Below, one piece after another: positions 34,820-50,300 of a DNA stretch of 64,000 nt. Under the pieces are notes generated by a model. The model was not told where the DNA came from. It was given only the letters and a program-made list of their open reading frames with translations, and did not search any database. The number at the start of each line of letters is the position of its first letter. Positions within the stretch are counted from its first letter, which is position 1. The translations under genes were made by a program, and so were the position numbers. Origin of the DNA: Neobittarella massiliensis (ex Bilen et al. 2018) (GTDB lineage Bacteria; Bacillota; Clostridia; Oscillospirales; Ruminococcaceae); contig NZ_OKQO01000005.1 in assembly GCF_900289145.1 (NCBI RefSeq), forward strand, positions 186,001 through 250,000. The letters run 5' to 3'.

Positions 34820-34858
34820 GTGCCACCTCTGCTGCACAATGTGCAGCAGAGGTGGCAC
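34820..34858. repeat. 39-bp perfect palindrome
   Basis: 19-base arms with a single central base at 34839 (arm begins GTGCCACCTCTGCTGCAC). No T run, so not a usual terminator. In the roughly 320-base gap between the GNAT stop and metK, where I see no gene. Confidence 0.9.
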
Positions 34859-34971
34859 CGACATCGAGGAAAGCAGTGGGCGTACGGGCCCGCGAGCGGC
34901 ACTTTTCGCCTGGGATGCGAAGCCTTTACGCACACCCGGCTTTTCCCCCTTCTTACTCCTTTTTTATCTCG

Positions 34972-36171
<1,200 letters not shown>

Positions 36172-36287
36172 ACTATGCACTCCTTTTGTAATGCCGGGCC
36201 GCCCTTAACCGGCGGCTATGAAAAAATGGATGTGACTTTTAAATCCCTGCGTTTTGGGCCTTGTCCTGCCGTTTTTGTACAGGCAGT

Positions 36288-36314
36288 AAAAAAGAGCGCC
36301 CATACCGAGCGCTC
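36288..36314 (-). terminator. S-box attenuator terminator
   Basis: GAGCGCTC / GAGCGCC stem (36294-36314), then six T on the minus strand, directly after the aptamer. Confidence 0.85.
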
Positions 36315-36332
36315 TATACTTTTTTAAGCGGC

Positions 36333-36426
36333 CTTATCTCTCGGTAGTACCGTAGGATTTAGCACCTTGCAAACTTGCAGGTTGCCGGGTTTCACAGGGC
36401 CTAGTCCCTCCACCACTCGCAATAAG
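36333..36426 (-). ncRNA. SAM-I (S-box) riboswitch
   Basis: Minus-strand P1 CTTATT with GATAAG, and the core GTGGTGGAGGGACTAGGCCC, TGTGAAACCCGGCAACC and GAGAGATAAG. This is the canonical S-box. SAM binding should favour the downstream terminator and repress metK. Confidence 0.95.
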
Positions 36427-36446
36427 GTATTTAATTGTCGAGAGTT

Positions 36447-36475
36447 ATTATACTAGACCTGTCTGGATTTGTCAA
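36447..36475 (-). promoter_or_regulatory. sigma-A promoter of metK
   Basis: TTGACA (36470-36475) - 17 - TATAAT (36447-36452), consensus at both boxes. It overlaps the end of ribU. Confidence 0.92.
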
Positions 36476-37079
36476 TGCGTGTCGGAGCGGCTTTGGGCTG
36501 CCGGTGTACCAGGCCGGAGAGACGCTTGTAGAGCAGGAAGGTGAGCAGCGAGATGACCACCCCTTTGATGAGGTTAAAGGGTACTACCCCCACCCAGATA
36601 TAGGCGGCGATGCTGTTTATATTTTTGTTGATGGCCTGACAGGCACCGACGATGGCCTCGATGGGCATGATCTTGGAGTAGAAAGGGATGAGCAAAAACC
36701 AGTTGCTCAGCGCCCCCACTGCGACGAGAATGACCGTGCCCACCGACAGCGAGATGAGCGCGCCTTTGCGGTTGTGTACATAGCGGTAAAGATAGCCGCA
36801 CAGCAGGGCAAAGCTGGCCAGCATGAGGAAATCGGCCAGCTCGCCCACGCCGCCGGTCTGGGTGGAGAGCAGGTGCACCAGGTCTTTGACCAGGGTGATG
36901 CCCACCGCCTGCCAGGGGCCAAACAGAAAAGCGGCCAGCAGGATAGGCGCACCGCTGATATCGAGTTTTAAAAACGGGGGCAGGAACGGGAGCGGCATCT
37001 CAATATACATGAGCAAGGTGGATATGGCGGCAAACAGCGCCATATAGGTGAGTGTGCGGACACGGTCGTTGCGTTGCAT
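36453..37079 (-). CDS. ribU: riboflavin ECF-transporter S component
   Basis: 208 residues with about six hydrophobic segments. Opens RVRTLTYMALFAAISTLLMY and continues with LKLDISGAPILLAAF and FGPWQAVGITLVKDL, the pattern of riboflavin-type S components. It captures riboflavin and uses a shared ECF energising module that is not in the window. ATG follows GGAGG. Assignment is strongly supported by the FMN riboswitch just upstream. Confidence 0.92.
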   Translation of the reverse strand: MQRNDRVRTLTYMALFAAISTLLMYIEMPLPFLPPFLKLDISGAPILLAAFLFGPWQAVGITLVKDLVHLLSTQTGGVGELADFLMLASFALLCGYLYRYVHNRKGALISLSVGTVILVAVGALSNWFLLIPFYSKIMPIEAIVGACQAINKNINSIAAYIWVGVVPFNLIKGVVISLLTFLLYKRLSGLVHRQPKAAPTRIDKSRQV

Positions 37080-37225
37080 AGGGGTACCTCCAGCGATAAT
37101 AAATGTGCGCGGGTGTACTCTTTACGGATACTGGTACTGACACCTGCGCCGGGAGGTCTGCTCTGGGAGGCTCACCGCGCTGGAATACTGTGTATATACC
37201 CCACCGGCTACGGAGGCTGCGGGAC

Positions 37226-37254
37226 AAAAAGAGCCCACAGCTGTAGCTGTGGGC
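37226..37254 (-). terminator. FMN-riboswitch attenuator terminator
   Basis: GCCCACAGCT and AGCTGTGGGC pair with a two-base loop (37233-37254), then a minus-strand T run. Confidence 0.82.
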
Positions 37255-37297
37255 GAAAAAACACGATATACCGACAGAGATGCTGCCGCGGTGTGTC

Positions 37298-37427
37298 GTT
37301 TCTTCTATCCGGACTATACCGTCGGCTCTGGAATCACACCAGATCAGCGCACAGCAGAGACTGTGCGGTCGCGGGCTCGGGGCAACGCCCCTTACCGCCG
37401 GTGAGGAATCGCACCTCGCCCTGAAAC
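37298..37427 (-). ncRNA. FMN riboswitch
   Basis: The minus-strand sequence has the RFN element blocks: TTCAGGGCGAGGTGCGATTC, ACCGGCGGTAAGGGG, GAGCCCGCGA, TGATCTGGTG..GATTCCAGAGCC, GACGGTATAGTCCGGATAG. P1 is GTTTC (37423-37427) with GAAAC (37298-37302). FMN should cause termination and repress ribU. Confidence 0.95.
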
Positions 37428-37440
37428 AGACTGCACCTAT

Positions 37441-37468
37441 ATTATAGCGCGCTGATGGGGTTTGTCAA
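37441..37468 (-). promoter_or_regulatory. sigma-A promoter of ribU
   Basis: TTGACA (37463-37468) - 16 - TATAAT (37441-37446). Confidence 0.88.
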
Positions 37469-37537
37469 CACTGATCTGCCGGCACAAAACAACATATTTT
37501 ATGCGCATTATACGTTTTGTATATAATTTGTGACGAT

Positions 37538-37708
37538 CTATGGCCTTTGCAGGGGCGGTGTGTCGTTTGTGGGGGACTCTGCCGGTGACGGCGAGTCATC
37601 CATTTTGAGGTACTGCTCTTCTGCCTCTATCTGAGCCTGTTTGAGCAGCTCGATACAGTCGGTAACCTGGTTAAAAAGATAGGTATATAGTCTTTGATAA
37701 TCTGTCAA
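37538..37708 (-). CDS. small hypothetical protein divergent from the XRE regulator
   Basis: 56 residues, beginning MTDYQRLYTYLFNQVTD, then an acidic/Gln helix CIELLKQAQIEAEEQYLKM and a Pro-rich tail. Short MTDYQ(K/R)LY-starting proteins are common in Clostridia. The start is TTG at 37706-37708, 6-7 nt after AGAGGTG. Function unknown. It faces the XRE gene across 93 bases containing palindromes, so the pair may be co-regulated. Confidence 0.6.
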   Translation of the reverse strand: MTDYQRLYTYLFNQVTDCIELLKQAQIEAEEQYLKMDDSPSPAESPTNDTPPLQRP

Positions 37709-37760
37709 AAGTATCACCTCTTCTAACTTACTATAGATATTATTTATCTAAATGTCAATA

Positions 37761-37777
37761 GATAGATTTTATCTATC
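37761..37777. promoter_or_regulatory. putative XRE operator
   Basis: Perfect inverted repeat GATAGAT-TTT-ATCTATC, 25 bases before the XRE start; further TAGATA/TATCTA half sites occur at about 37735-37758. The divergent layout suggests autoregulation. Confidence 0.5.
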
Positions 37778-37801
37778 GTATGCTTTACTCGGGTGATAAA
37801 G

Positions 37802-38017
37802 ATGAAAAACAGGATGCGCGATCTGCGGGAGGATCACGATCTATCACAGCGACAGGTGGCGGCGGCGCTGGGCATTACGCAGCGCAAATACAGCTACATA
37901 GAGACCGGTACTCAGCCGTTGACCGAGGATATTCTGGTAGGGTTAGCCCACTTTTATGGGGTGAGTACCGATTATATTCTGCGATTGACGGATGATGCGC
38001 AGTCCGGCAGAAAATAG
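37802..38017 (+). CDS. XRE-family HTH regulator
   Basis: 71 residues, almost entirely one Cro/CI HTH domain: MRDLREDHDLSQRQVAAALG, ITQRKYSYIETGTQPL and ILVGLAHFYGVSTDYIL. DNA-binding helix 3 is ITQRKYSYIE. Without a ligand domain it is a minimal autoregulator. ATG at 37802 follows GGGTG; an in-frame GTG at 37793 overlaps it. Followed by a terminator. Confidence 0.85.
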   Translation: MKNRMRDLREDHDLSQRQVAAALGITQRKYSYIETGTQPLTEDILVGLAHFYGVSTDYILRLTDDAQSGRK

Positions 38018-38037
38018 CATATACAGGACCACTGTGG

Positions 38038-38083
38038 AAAAGGTCGGGCTGCCAACTGGATTTTGGCAGGACCGGCCTTTTTA
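38038..38083 (+). terminator. terminator after XRE gene
   Basis: AAAAGGTCGG pairs with CCGGCCTTTTT around an inner GCCAA/TTGGC stem, then T run. Confidence 0.75.
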
Positions 38084-38121
38084 TGTGGAGATATTCTATG
38101 TAGGAAATGTAGAGATCATGC

Positions 38122-38157
38122 AAAAAGAGAGCTGTACGAAACGTACAGCTCTCTTTT
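38122..38157. terminator. terminator of the str operon after tuf
   Basis: GAGAGCTGTACG / CGTACAGCTCTC (12-bp perfect stem, three-base loop) with A and T runs on both sides. Confidence 0.92.
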
Positions 38158-38178
38158 ATAGCAGCTTAAAAAGCTAAA

Positions 38179-39381
38179 TTAGCCGTTGATAGCGGTAACA
38201 ACGCCCGAACCAACAGTGCGGCCACCCTCGCGGATAGCGAAACGCAGGCCTTCCTCGATAGCGATCGGGGTGATCAGCTCAACGTCCATGGTGACGTTAT
38301 CGCCAGGCATGCACATCTCGGTGCCCTCGGGCAGGGTGATGACGCCGGTCACGTCGGTAGTTCTGAAGTAGAACTGGGGACGATAGTTGTTGAAGAAAGG
38401 AGTATGACGGCCGCCCTCTTCCTTTTTCAGGATGTAGACCTGGCCAGCAAACTTGGTGTGGGGGTTGATGGAGCCGGGTTTGGACAGAACCTGACCGCGC
38501 TCGATCTCGTTTCTCTGCACACCGCGCAGCAGGGCGCCGATGTTGTCGCCAGCCTCGGCGTAGTCCAGGATCTTTCTGAACATCTCGATACCGGTAACAA
38601 CGGTCTTGGCTCTCTCGTCGGTCAGGCCGATGATCTCGACTTCGTCGCCGGTGTTCAGCTGGCCTCTCTCCACACGACCGGTGGCAACGGTGCCGCGGCC
38701 GGTGATGGTGAAGATGTCCTCAACAGGCATCAGGAAGGGCAGGTCGGCTTTTCTCTCCGGAGTGGGGATGTAATCGTCGACAGCGTCCATCAGCTCGAGG
38801 ATGGGAGCGTACTCGGGGGCGTTGATGTCGGTGCTGGTGGACTCGACAGCGGCCAGAGCGGAACCCTTGATGATGGGGGTGTCGTCGCCCGGGAACTCGT
38901 ACTCGTCCAGCAGCTCGCGGACTTCCATCTCCACCAGCTCCAGCAGCTCCTCGTCGTCGACCTGATCGGCCTTGTTCATGAACACGACGATGTAGGGAAC
39001 GCCGACCTGACGGGACAGCAGGATGTGCTCACGGGTCTGGGGCATCGGGCCGTCAGCCGCGGAAACAACCAGGATAGCGCCGTCCATCTGAGCAGCACCG
39101 GTGATCATGTTCTTGACGTAGTCAGCATGGCCGGGGCAGTCGACATGGGCGTAGTGGCGCTTGTCGGTCTCGTACTCTACGTGAGAGGTGTTGATGGTGA
39201 TGCCGCGCTCTCTCTCCTCGGGGGCTTTGTCGATCATGTCATAGGCCTCGTACTGAGCCTGGCCCTTGAAAGACAGCACTTTGGTGATAGCAGCGGTCAG
39301 GGTGGTCTTGCCGTGGTCAACGTGGCCGATGGTACCAATGTTCACATGGGGTTTGGTTCTTTCAAAATGAGCTTTTGCCAT
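38179..39381 (-). CDS. tuf: elongation factor Tu
   Basis: 400 residues. Delivers aminoacyl-tRNA to the ribosome with GTP. G1 [16 protein letters not shown]3 [16 protein letters not shown]4 [10 protein letters not shown] and the C-terminal beta-barrel block [12 protein letters not shown]. Last gene of rpsL-rpsG-fusA-tuf. AT-rich and common-codon usage is visibly less extreme than neighbours, as expected for a highly expressed gene. Confidence 0.98.
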   Translation of the reverse strand: MAKAHFERTKPHVNIGTIGHVDHGKTTLTAAITKVLSFKGQAQYEAYDMIDKAPEERERGITINTSHVEYETDKRHYAHVDCPGHADYVKNMITGAAQMDGAILVVSAADGPMPQTREHILLSRQVGVPYIVVFMNKADQVDDEELLELVEMEVRELLDEYEFPGDDTPIIKGSALAAVESTSTDINAPEYAPILELMDAVDDYIPTPERKADLPFLMPVEDIFTITGRGTVATGRVERGQLNTGDEVEIIGLTDERAKTVVTGIEMFRKILDYAEAGDNIGALLRGVQRNEIERGQVLSKPGSINPHTKFAGQVYILKKEEGGRHTPFFNNYRPQFYFRTTDVTGVITLPEGTEMCMPGDNVTMDVELITPIAIEEGLRFAIREGGRTVGSGVVTAING

Positions 39382-39457
39382 GGTATTTCCTCCTTTTATG
39401 CAAAGAAAATAGTTTTTGGTGGTTTCATTGTATCAAGAGCGATACAAAAAAGCAAGA

Positions 39458-41542
39458 CTACTCGCCCTTTTTGGCTCTGGCGTTCATGATGCCCTCGGCG
39501 ATCGATTTGGGGACCTCCACATAGTGGCTGGGCTCCATCGAGTACTGGCCACGGCCCTGGGTCTTGGAGCGCAGGTCGGTGGCGTAGCCGAACATCTCGG
39601 ACAGAGGTACAAAGGCGTTGATCTGCTGGGAACCAGGTCTGGACTCCATGCCCTGGATCTGGCCACGGCGGGAGTTCAGGTCGCCGATAACGTCGCCCAT
39701 GTACTCCTCGGGGACGATGACGGCAACTTTCATGATGGGCTCGAGCAGGACGGGGTTGGCCTTGGCCATACCCTCTTTGAAAGCCATGGAGCCGGCGATC
39801 TTAAAGGCCATCTCGGAGGAGTCGACCTCGTGGTAAGAACCGTCGAACAGCTCGACTTTCACATCCACCACCGGGTAGCCGGCCAGCACACCGGTCTGCA
39901 TGGCGCCCTGGATACCGGCGTCGACAGCGGGGATGTACTCTTTGGGGATGGCGCCGCCAACGACTTTGTTGACGAACTCGTAGCCCTTGCCGGTCTCGTT
40001 GGGGATCAGGCGGATCTTGACGTGGCCGTACTGGCCGCGGCCGCCGGACTGACGGGCGTATTTGTGATCGACCTCTTTTTCGGTGCGGATGGTCTCGCGG
40101 TAGGCGACCTGGGGTTTGCCCACGTTGGCCTCGACGCGGAACTCGCGCAGCAGACGGTCGACGATGATCTCGAGGTGCAGCTCGCCCATACCGGCAATGA
40201 TGGTCTGGCCGGTCTCCTCGTCGGTGTAGGTCCTAAAGGTGGGGTCCTCTTCAGCCAGTTTGGCCAGCGCGATACCCATCTTCTCCTGACCAGCTTTGGT
40301 CTTGGGCTCGATGGCGACGCGGATAACGGGCTCGGGGAACTCCATGGACTCGAGGATGATGGGGGCTTTGGGGTCGCACAGGGTGTCGCCGGTGGTGGTG
40401 TTCTTTAGGCCCACGGCAGCGGCGATATCGCCGGCGTAAACTTCCTCGATATCTTTTCTGTGGTTGGCGTGCATCTGCAGGATGCGGCCGATACGCTCGT
40501 TGTTTCTCTTGACCGAGTTGTACACGGTGCTGCCGGCATGCAGCACACCGGAGTACACGCGGAAGAAGCACAGCTTGCCCACATAGGGGTCGGTGGCGAT
40601 CTTAAAGGCCAGCGCCGAGAAGGGCTCGTCGTCGGAGGACGGACGGGTCTCCTCTTCCTCGGTGTCGGGGTTCACGCCCTTGATATCGTCGATATCGGTG
40701 GGGGCGGGCATGTAGTCGATCACTGCGTCGAGCAGGGGCTGTACGCCCTTATTCTTGTAAGCAGTACCGCACAGCACCGGCACGAAGTCGTTGGCGATGG
40801 TGGCCTTACGGATGACTTTCTTCATCTCGGGGATGGAGAGCTCCTCGCCCTCGAGATACTGCATCATCAGGTCTTCATCCTGCTCTGCAACAGCCTCGAT
40901 AAGCTCGCTGTGATATTTTTCTGCCAGTTCCTTCATATCCTCGGGGATGTCCTCCTCGCGGATATCCTGACCCAGATCGTCGTAATACACCTCGGCCTTC
41001 ATGGTGAGAAGGTCAATGATGCCGCGGAAGGTCTCCTCGGCGCCGATGGGCAGCTGCAGGGGAACTGCATTACATTTTAAGCGGTCTTTCATCATGGAGA
41101 CAACGTTGTAGAAGTCGGCGCCCATGATGTCCATCTTGTTGACGAACGCCATGCGGGGGACTCTGTAGTTGTCTGCCTGACGCCAAACAGTCTCTGACTG
41201 GGGCTCAACGCCGCCTTTGGCACAGAAAACTGTTACAGAACCATCGAGCACGCGCAGGGAGCGCTCCACCTCAACGGTGAAGTCCACGTGTCCGGGGGTG
41301 TCGATGATATTGATGCGATGGCCCTTCCAGTGGGCAGTGGTAGCAGCGGAGGTAATGGTGATACCGCGCTCCTGCTCCTGCGCCATCCAGTCCATTGTTG
41401 CTGCACCGTCGTGGGTCTCACCGATCTTGTGGTTAACACCGGTGTAGAACAAGATACGCTCGGTGGTGGTGGTTTTACCAGCATCAATGTGAGCCATTAT
41501 GCCAATATTCCGGGTGAGTTCGAGAGATACGTCTCTTGGCAT
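39458..41542 (-). CDS. fusA: elongation factor G
   Basis: 694 residues. GTPase that translocates tRNA-mRNA. G1 [16 protein letters not shown]3 [13 protein letters not shown]4 [10 protein letters not shown], and domain IV with QFYR-type tip near [18 protein letters not shown] start. 120 bases after rpsG. Confidence 0.97.
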   Translation of the reverse strand: MPRDVSLELTRNIGIMAHIDAGKTTTTERILFYTGVNHKIGETHDGAATMDWMAQEQERGITITSAATTAHWKGHRINIIDTPGHVDFTVEVERSLRVLDGSVTVFCAKGGVEPQSETVWRQADNYRVPRMAFVNKMDIMGADFYNVVSMMKDRLKCNAVPLQLPIGAEETFRGIIDLLTMKAEVYYDDLGQDIREEDIPEDMKELAEKYHSELIEAVAEQDEDLMMQYLEGEELSIPEMKKVIRKATIANDFVPVLCGTAYKNKGVQPLLDAVIDYMPAPTDIDDIKGVNPDTEEEETRPSSDDEPFSALAFKIATDPYVGKLCFFRVYSGVLHAGSTVYNSVKRNNERIGRILQMHANHRKDIEEVYAGDIAAAVGLKNTTTGDTLCDPKAPIILESMEFPEPVIRVAIEPKTKAGQEKMGIALAKLAEEDPTFRTYTDEETGQTIIAGMGELHLEIIVDRLLREFRVEANVGKPQVAYRETIRTEKEVDHKYARQSGGRGQYGHVKIRLIPNETGKGYEFVNKVVGGAIPKEYIPAVDAGIQGAMQTGVLAGYPVVDVKVELFDGSYHEVDSSEMAFKIAGSMAFKEGMAKANPVLLEPIMKVAVIVPEEYMGDVIGDLNSRRGQIQGMESRPGSQQINAFVPLSEMFGYATDLRSKTQGRGQYSMEPSHYVEVPKSIAEGIMNARAKKGE

Positions 41543-41662
41543 AGTGCCCTCCTTAAACTGTGTGTGACCTGTATCGCTACAGGAAAAAATCTAAAACTGG
41601 CAAAACGGCCCACATGGGCCGTACGCCACAGCGCGGGCAAAAGGCTTGTCCGGGCTGTATTC

Positions 41663-42133
41663 CTACCAGCGGTAGTGGGCAAACGCCTTGTTGGCCTCTG
41701 CCATCTTGTGGGTGTCCTCACGCTTTTTGACAGAACCGCCGGTGTTGTTGACGGCGTCCATCATCTCGGCTGCCAGGCGCTCTTTCATGGTTCTCTCGGA
41801 GCGCTTGCGGGCGTACAGCGTGAGCCAGCGCAGACCCAGGGTCTGACGTCTGGCGGGGCGGACCTCCATGGGGACCTGGTAGGTGGCGCCACCGACACGG
41901 CGGGCCTTGACCTCTAAGACAGGCATGATGTTCTCGAGGGCCTGCTCGAAGACCTCTACGGGGTCTTTACCGGTCTTTTCGTTGACGATATCGAAGGCAC
42001 CGTACACGATCTTCTGGGCCACACCTTTTTTGCCATCATACATGATGGAGTTGATCAGGCGGGTCACCATCTTGGAATTGTACAGCGGATCGGCTAATAC
42101 GTCGCGTTTTGCAATTTTACCTCTTCTTGGCAC
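41663..42133 (-). CDS. rpsG: 30S ribosomal protein S7
   Basis: 156 residues: [34 protein letters not shown] and the Arg-rich [16 protein letters not shown] block. GTG start after AAGGAGGG. Usual length. Binds the 3' major domain of 16S rRNA. In the str operon order. Confidence 0.97.
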   Translation of the reverse strand: MPRRGKIAKRDVLADPLYNSKMVTRLINSIMYDGKKGVAQKIVYGAFDIVNEKTGKDPVEVFEQALENIMPVLEVKARRVGGATYQVPMEVRPARRQTLGLRWLTLYARKRSERTMKERLAAEMMDAVNNTGGSVKKREDTHKMAEANKAFAHYRW

Positions 42134-42250
42134 TTTGCTTCCCTCCTTCATATAAATGAATTCACAGGTACTCGAAAGCGACAAAACTCCCGTATTGCCA
42201 AGACGAGACATTTATAAAAAATGCCATCATCTGGCTATAACAAGTCTTGT

Positions 42251-42676
42251 TTACTTCGAAGCACCAGCCTTCGGACGTTTTGCGCCGTACTTGGAGCGCG
42301 CTTTCATACGTCCGTTAACGCCCTGGGTATCCAGAGTGCCGCGGATGATGTGGTAACGCACACCAGGCAGGTCCTTGACACGTCCACCGCGGATCAGTAC
42401 AACCGAGTGCTCCTGCAGGTTGTGGCCGATACCGGGGATGTAAGCCGATACTTCCATTCCGTTGGTCAGTTTCACACGGGCGATCTTTCTCAGCGCCGAG
42501 TTCGGCTTCTTCGGGGTCATGGTTCTAACGGCAGTGCATACGCCGCGCTTTTGCGGAGAAGACATGTCGGTCTGCTGTTTCTTGATGGTGTTCAGGTTTT
42601 TCTGCAGGGCCGGAGCAGTCGATTTCTTCACAGAAGCAGTTCTGCCTTTGCGAACGAGCTGGTTAAAGGTTGGCAA
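42251..42676 (-). CDS. rpsL: 30S ribosomal protein S12
   Basis: 141 residues: [36 protein letters not shown] (the streptomycin-resistance region including K in the KPNSALRK block) and [11 protein letters not shown]. The start is TTG at 42674-42676 placed 8 nt after AAGGAGGTG; MPT(I/F)NQLV normally begins the family. First gene of the str operon. Confidence 0.96.
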   Translation of the reverse strand: MPTFNQLVRKGRTASVKKSTAPALQKNLNTIKKQQTDMSSPQKRGVCTAVRTMTPKKPNSALRKIARVKLTNGMEVSAYIPGIGHNLQEHSVVLIRGGRVKDLPGVRYHIIRGTLDTQGVNGRMKARSKYGAKRPKAGASK

Positions 42677-42738
42677 TGTATTTACACCTCCTTGAAAATG
42701 AGTCAGTTGGGCCATCTAGACATGGCTCAACATTTGAA

Positions 42739-42767
42739 TTTTAACACCTATACAATTATTTTGTCAA
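42739..42767 (-). promoter_or_regulatory. candidate promoter of the str operon
   Basis: TTGACA (42762-42767) - 17 - TTAAAA (42739-42744). The -10 matches four of six consensus bases. Confidence 0.55.
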
Positions 42768-42963
42768 GCTTTTAGGTAATATTGCCACATAAAAAGTTTG
42801 TCATGCGGCATTTATGAAAGTTTTTCCGTTTTTGGGTAAATAATCAGCCTCGTAAAACCGTGTTTCTGGTTTTTTATGCAGCTCTGTCAAGACCGGGCTG
42901 CTGCGTGACAGGCGGGGCGCGCAGAACAGACTGGACCAGACCGGACCGGGTGCAAAAGAACGG

Positions 42964-42991
42964 TTGGCAGCGGTGGTATACTGTGTATATA
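42964..42991 (+). promoter_or_regulatory. candidate promoter of the flavodoxin gene
   Basis: TTGGCA (42964-42969) - 16 - TATATA (42986-42991), 60 bases before ATG 43052. Confidence 0.5.
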
Positions 42992-43051
42992 AAAGGAAAG
43001 AAGATGCCAGGCGCGCAGAGTGCCCGGCGATGACAGACGGAGGTAGAGACC

Positions 43052-43561
43052 ATGACATACGCGATCGTTTACAGCAGCCGAACCGGCAACACAGCCCAGT
43101 TGGCAAAGGCGCTGCCGCCACTGTGGGCGGGAAGCGGGCCGCTGTACTGCGGGGCCCCGGACGATGCGGCACTGGCGGTCGATCTGATCCTGGTGGGGTT
43201 TTGGACTGATAAGGGCGGGTGCGACCAGCAGACAGCTGCCTTTTTGCCCCAGCTGCACGGCAAGACGGTGGCGCTGTTCGGCACCGCCGGGTTTGGCGGC
43301 AGCCGCGACTACTTTGACCGCATTTTAGAGCGGGTGGCGGCGCTGGCGCCGTCGGATGCCCGTCTGTTGCCGGGCTTTATGTGTCAGGGCAAAATGCCCG
43401 GGAGCGTGGGGCAGCGGTACCGGCAGATGCTAAAAGACGACCCGGGCAACGCACAGGCGCAGGCCATGCTGCAAAACTTTGACGCCGCGCGCAGCCACCC
43501 CGACGCACGGGACTTGACGGCGCTAAAGCGGTGGGCGCTGGCGCTGGTACAGGGGCTATAA
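43052..43561 (+). CDS. flavodoxin-family protein
   Basis: 169 residues. The FMN phosphate loop is YSSRTGNTAQLA at the N-terminus, the second loop is ILVGFWTDKGGCDQQTAAF, and the third is ALFGTAGFGGSRDYFDRI. These belong to the flavodoxin fold used for electron transfer. The GFWTDKGGCD block resembles the BilS-type flavodoxin that accompanies bilirubin reductase in gut Clostridia, but no bilR is present, so this is tentative. ATG after GGAGG. It is opposite in strand to rpoC and rpsL, filling the gap between two essential operons. Confidence 0.8.
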   Translation: MTYAIVYSSRTGNTAQLAKALPPLWAGSGPLYCGAPDDAALAVDLILVGFWTDKGGCDQQTAAFLPQLHGKTVALFGTAGFGGSRDYFDRILERVAALAPSDARLLPGFMCQGKMPGSVGQRYRQMLKDDPGNAQAQAMLQNFDAARSHPDARDLTALKRWALALVQGL

Positions 43562-43654
43562 AATACACCTCTCCCCTGCTCAGTGCGCCAGTTAGACGGC
43601 CGCAGGCCAACGCCAGAAAGCCAGCGGGCGTACGGGAATGGCCGGGGCGGAGAG

Positions 43655-43687
43655 AAAAAGAGCAGGGGCAAAAGCCTCTGCTCTTTT
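43655..43687. terminator. bidirectional terminator between flavodoxin and rpoC
   Basis: AAAAAGAGCAGGGGC / GCCTCTGCTCTTTT around AAAA. Serves both convergent genes. Confidence 0.85.
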
Positions 43688-43703
43688 GTCGTTTTAGGAT
43701 AAA

Positions 43704-47279
<3,576 letters not shown>

Positions 47280-47339
47280 AGGCGTCCCCTTTTTCTATAT
47301 CAGAAGGCATGTTTTCCGTTTTTTGCGGATCACAGCGCG

Positions 47340-50300
47340 TTACATGTTCTCGTCTTCAAGATCTGCGTCGTCGTCACCGCCGAGCAGCGCGCCCAGCAGG
47401 TCGGCGGCACCGGTGTCCTCGCTGTCTTCGCCGGTGAGGATCTCCTCGGGCACGTCCTCGACGCTGAGCTCCTCGATCTCGCTGTCGACAGCTACATTGG
47501 AGAACGCCTCGTCATCCACCACTTTGGGGATGCCCATATCCTCGTCGTCGAAGTTCTGTTTGAGGTCGATCTCCTCGCCGTCTTTATCCAGCACACGGAT
47601 ATCCAGCGCCAGCGACTGCAGCTCTTTGATGAGCACCTTGAACGACTCGGGCACACCGGACTGGGGCACGTTCTGGCCCTTGACGATGGCCTCGTAGGTC
47701 TTGACACGGCCCACCACGTCGTCGGACTTGACGGTGAGGATCTCCTGCAGGGTGTAGGCGGCGCCATAAGCCTCCAGCGCCCAGACCTCCATCTCGCCGA
47801 ATCTCTGGCCGCCGAACTGGGCTTTGCCGCCCAGGGGCTGCTGGGTGACCAGCGAGTACGGGCCGGTAGAACGGGCATGGATCTTGTCGTCGACCAGGTG
47901 ATGCAGCTTTAAGAAGTACATATAGCCGACGGTGACCGGGTTGTCAAACGGCTCGCCGGTGCGGCCGTCGTACAGAACGGTCTTACCGTCCTCGCGCAGA
48001 CCGGCCTCGCGCAGGGCATCGCGGATGTCCTCCTCGTGGGCGCCGTCGAATACGGGGGTCATCATCTTCCAGCCCAGCGCCTTGGCGGCGCGGCCCAGAT
48101 GGACCTCCAGCACCTGCCCGATGTTCATACGGGAGGGAACGCCCAGGGGGTTGAGCACGATGTCCAGCGGAGTGCCGTCGGGCAGGAAGGGCATATCCTC
48201 CTGCGGCAGAATGCGGGACACGACGCCCTTATTGCCGTGGCGGCCGGCCATCTTGTCGCCCACCGAGATCTTTCTCTTCTGGGCAATGTAGCAGCGCACC
48301 ACCATGTTGACGCCGGGGCTGAGCTCGTCGCAGTTCTCGCGGGTGAACACCTTGACGTCGACCACGATACCGTACTCGCCGTGGGGCACCTTCAGCGAGG
48401 TGTCGCGCACCTCGCGCGCCTTCTCGCCAAAGATGGCCCGCAGCAGCCGCTCCTCGGCGGTGAGCTCGGTCTCGCCTTTGGGGGTGACTTTGCCCACCAG
48501 GATATCGCCGGCGCGCACTTCGGCGCCGATGCGGATGATGCCGCGCTCGTCGAGGTCTTTGAGGGCCTCTTCGCCCACGTTAGGAATGTCGCGGGTGATC
48601 TCCTCAGGGCCCAGTTTGGTGTCTCTGGCCTCAGTCTCGTACTCCTCGATATGCACCGAGGTGTAGACGTCGTCGCGGACGATCTTCTCGTTTATGAGGA
48701 CGGCGTCCTCGTAGTTGTAGCCCTCCCAGGTCATAAAGCCGATGAGCGCGTTTTTGCCCAGCGCGATCTCGCCGTTGTCAGTGGCGGGGCCGTCGGCCAG
48801 CACCTGGCCCTTGACCACTTTTTCGCCTTTGTCGACTACCGGGCGCTGGTTGGTGCAGGTGCCCTGGTTGGAGCGCATAAACTTGATGAGCTTGTACCGC
48901 TCGAGTTTTCCCTCGTCGGTGCGCAGCAGCACCTCGTCGGCGCTGACGGCCTCGACCACGCCGTCGTGTTTGGCCAGCACGCAGACGCCGGAATCGACGG
49001 CGGCTTTGTACTCCATACCGGTGCCCACCACCGGGCTCTCGGTCTTGAGCAGCGGCACTGCCTGCCGCTGCATGTTGGAGCCCATCAGCGCGCGGTTGGC
49101 GTCGTCGTTTTCGAGGAAGGGGATCATGGAGGTGGCCACCGAGAGCACCATCTTCGGCGATACGTCCATGTAGTCGACCTTGTCGCGACCGATCTCGAGG
49201 ATCTCGTCGCGGTGGCGGGCGTTGACCTTTTTGTTTTTGAAGTGGCCCTCTTCGTCCAGCGGCTCGTTGGCCTGGGCCACCACGAAGTTGTCCTCCACGT
49301 CGGCGGTCATGTAGACCACCTCGTCGGTGACGACGCCGGTGGCCTTATCCACCTTGCGGAAAGGCGCCTCGATAAACCCGTACTCGTTTATTTTGGCAAA
49401 GGTAGCCAGGTAGGAGATCAGGCCGATGTTGGGGCCCTCAGGAGTCTCGATGGGGCACATGCGGCCATAGTGGCTGTAGTGCACGTCGCGGACCTCGAAC
49501 CCGGCGCGATCGCGGGACAGGCCGCCGGGGCCCAGGGCCGACAGGCGGCGCTTGTGGGTGAGCTCGGCCAGGGGATTGGTCTGATCCATAAACTGCGACA
49601 GCGGGCTGGAACCAAAGAACTCTTTGATAGAGGCCACCACCGGACGGATGTTGATGAGGGCCTGCGGGGTGGCACTCTCCAGCTCCTGGGCCTGCAGGGT
49701 CATGCGCTCGCGGATGACCCGCTCCATACGGGAAAAGCCGATGCGGAACTGATTTTGCAGCAGCTCGCCCACCGAGCGGATGCGGCGGTTGCCCAGGTGA
49801 TCGATGTCGTCGGTGGTGCCGATGCCCTGCGCCAGGCAATTTAAGTAGTTGATAGAGGAGAAGATATCGTCGATGATGATGTGCTTGGGCACCAGCTCGT
49901 CTTTTTTCTGGGTGATGAGCTCTTTGAGCTCCTCGTCGCCCTCAGCGGCCTCGAGGATATCCAGCAGTACCGAGAAGCGGACCTTTTCGCGGATGCCGCA
50001 CGCGGCCGGGTCGATGCCGGGCACGAAGTGGGCCAGATCGACCATGCCGTTGGAGATGACCTTGACCTGGCGGCCCTCTACGTCGAGCACCACTGTGTCC
50101 TGGCCGGACTCCTGGATCTGCAGCGCCTTTTCGCGGGTGAGCAGCTCGCCGGCCTCGGCGATGATCTCGCCGGTCATGGGGTCGATGGCGGGCTCGGCCA
50201 ATTTTTGGCCGGAGATGCGGTCGCCCAGGGCCAGCTTTTTGTTGTACTTGTAGCGGCCCACCTTGGACAGGTCGTAGCGGCGGGCGTCGAAGAAGAGATT

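Noticed and set aside
37793-37801. GTG at 37793 as the XRE start
   Set aside because: It overlaps the SD; ATG 37802 has the better spacing.
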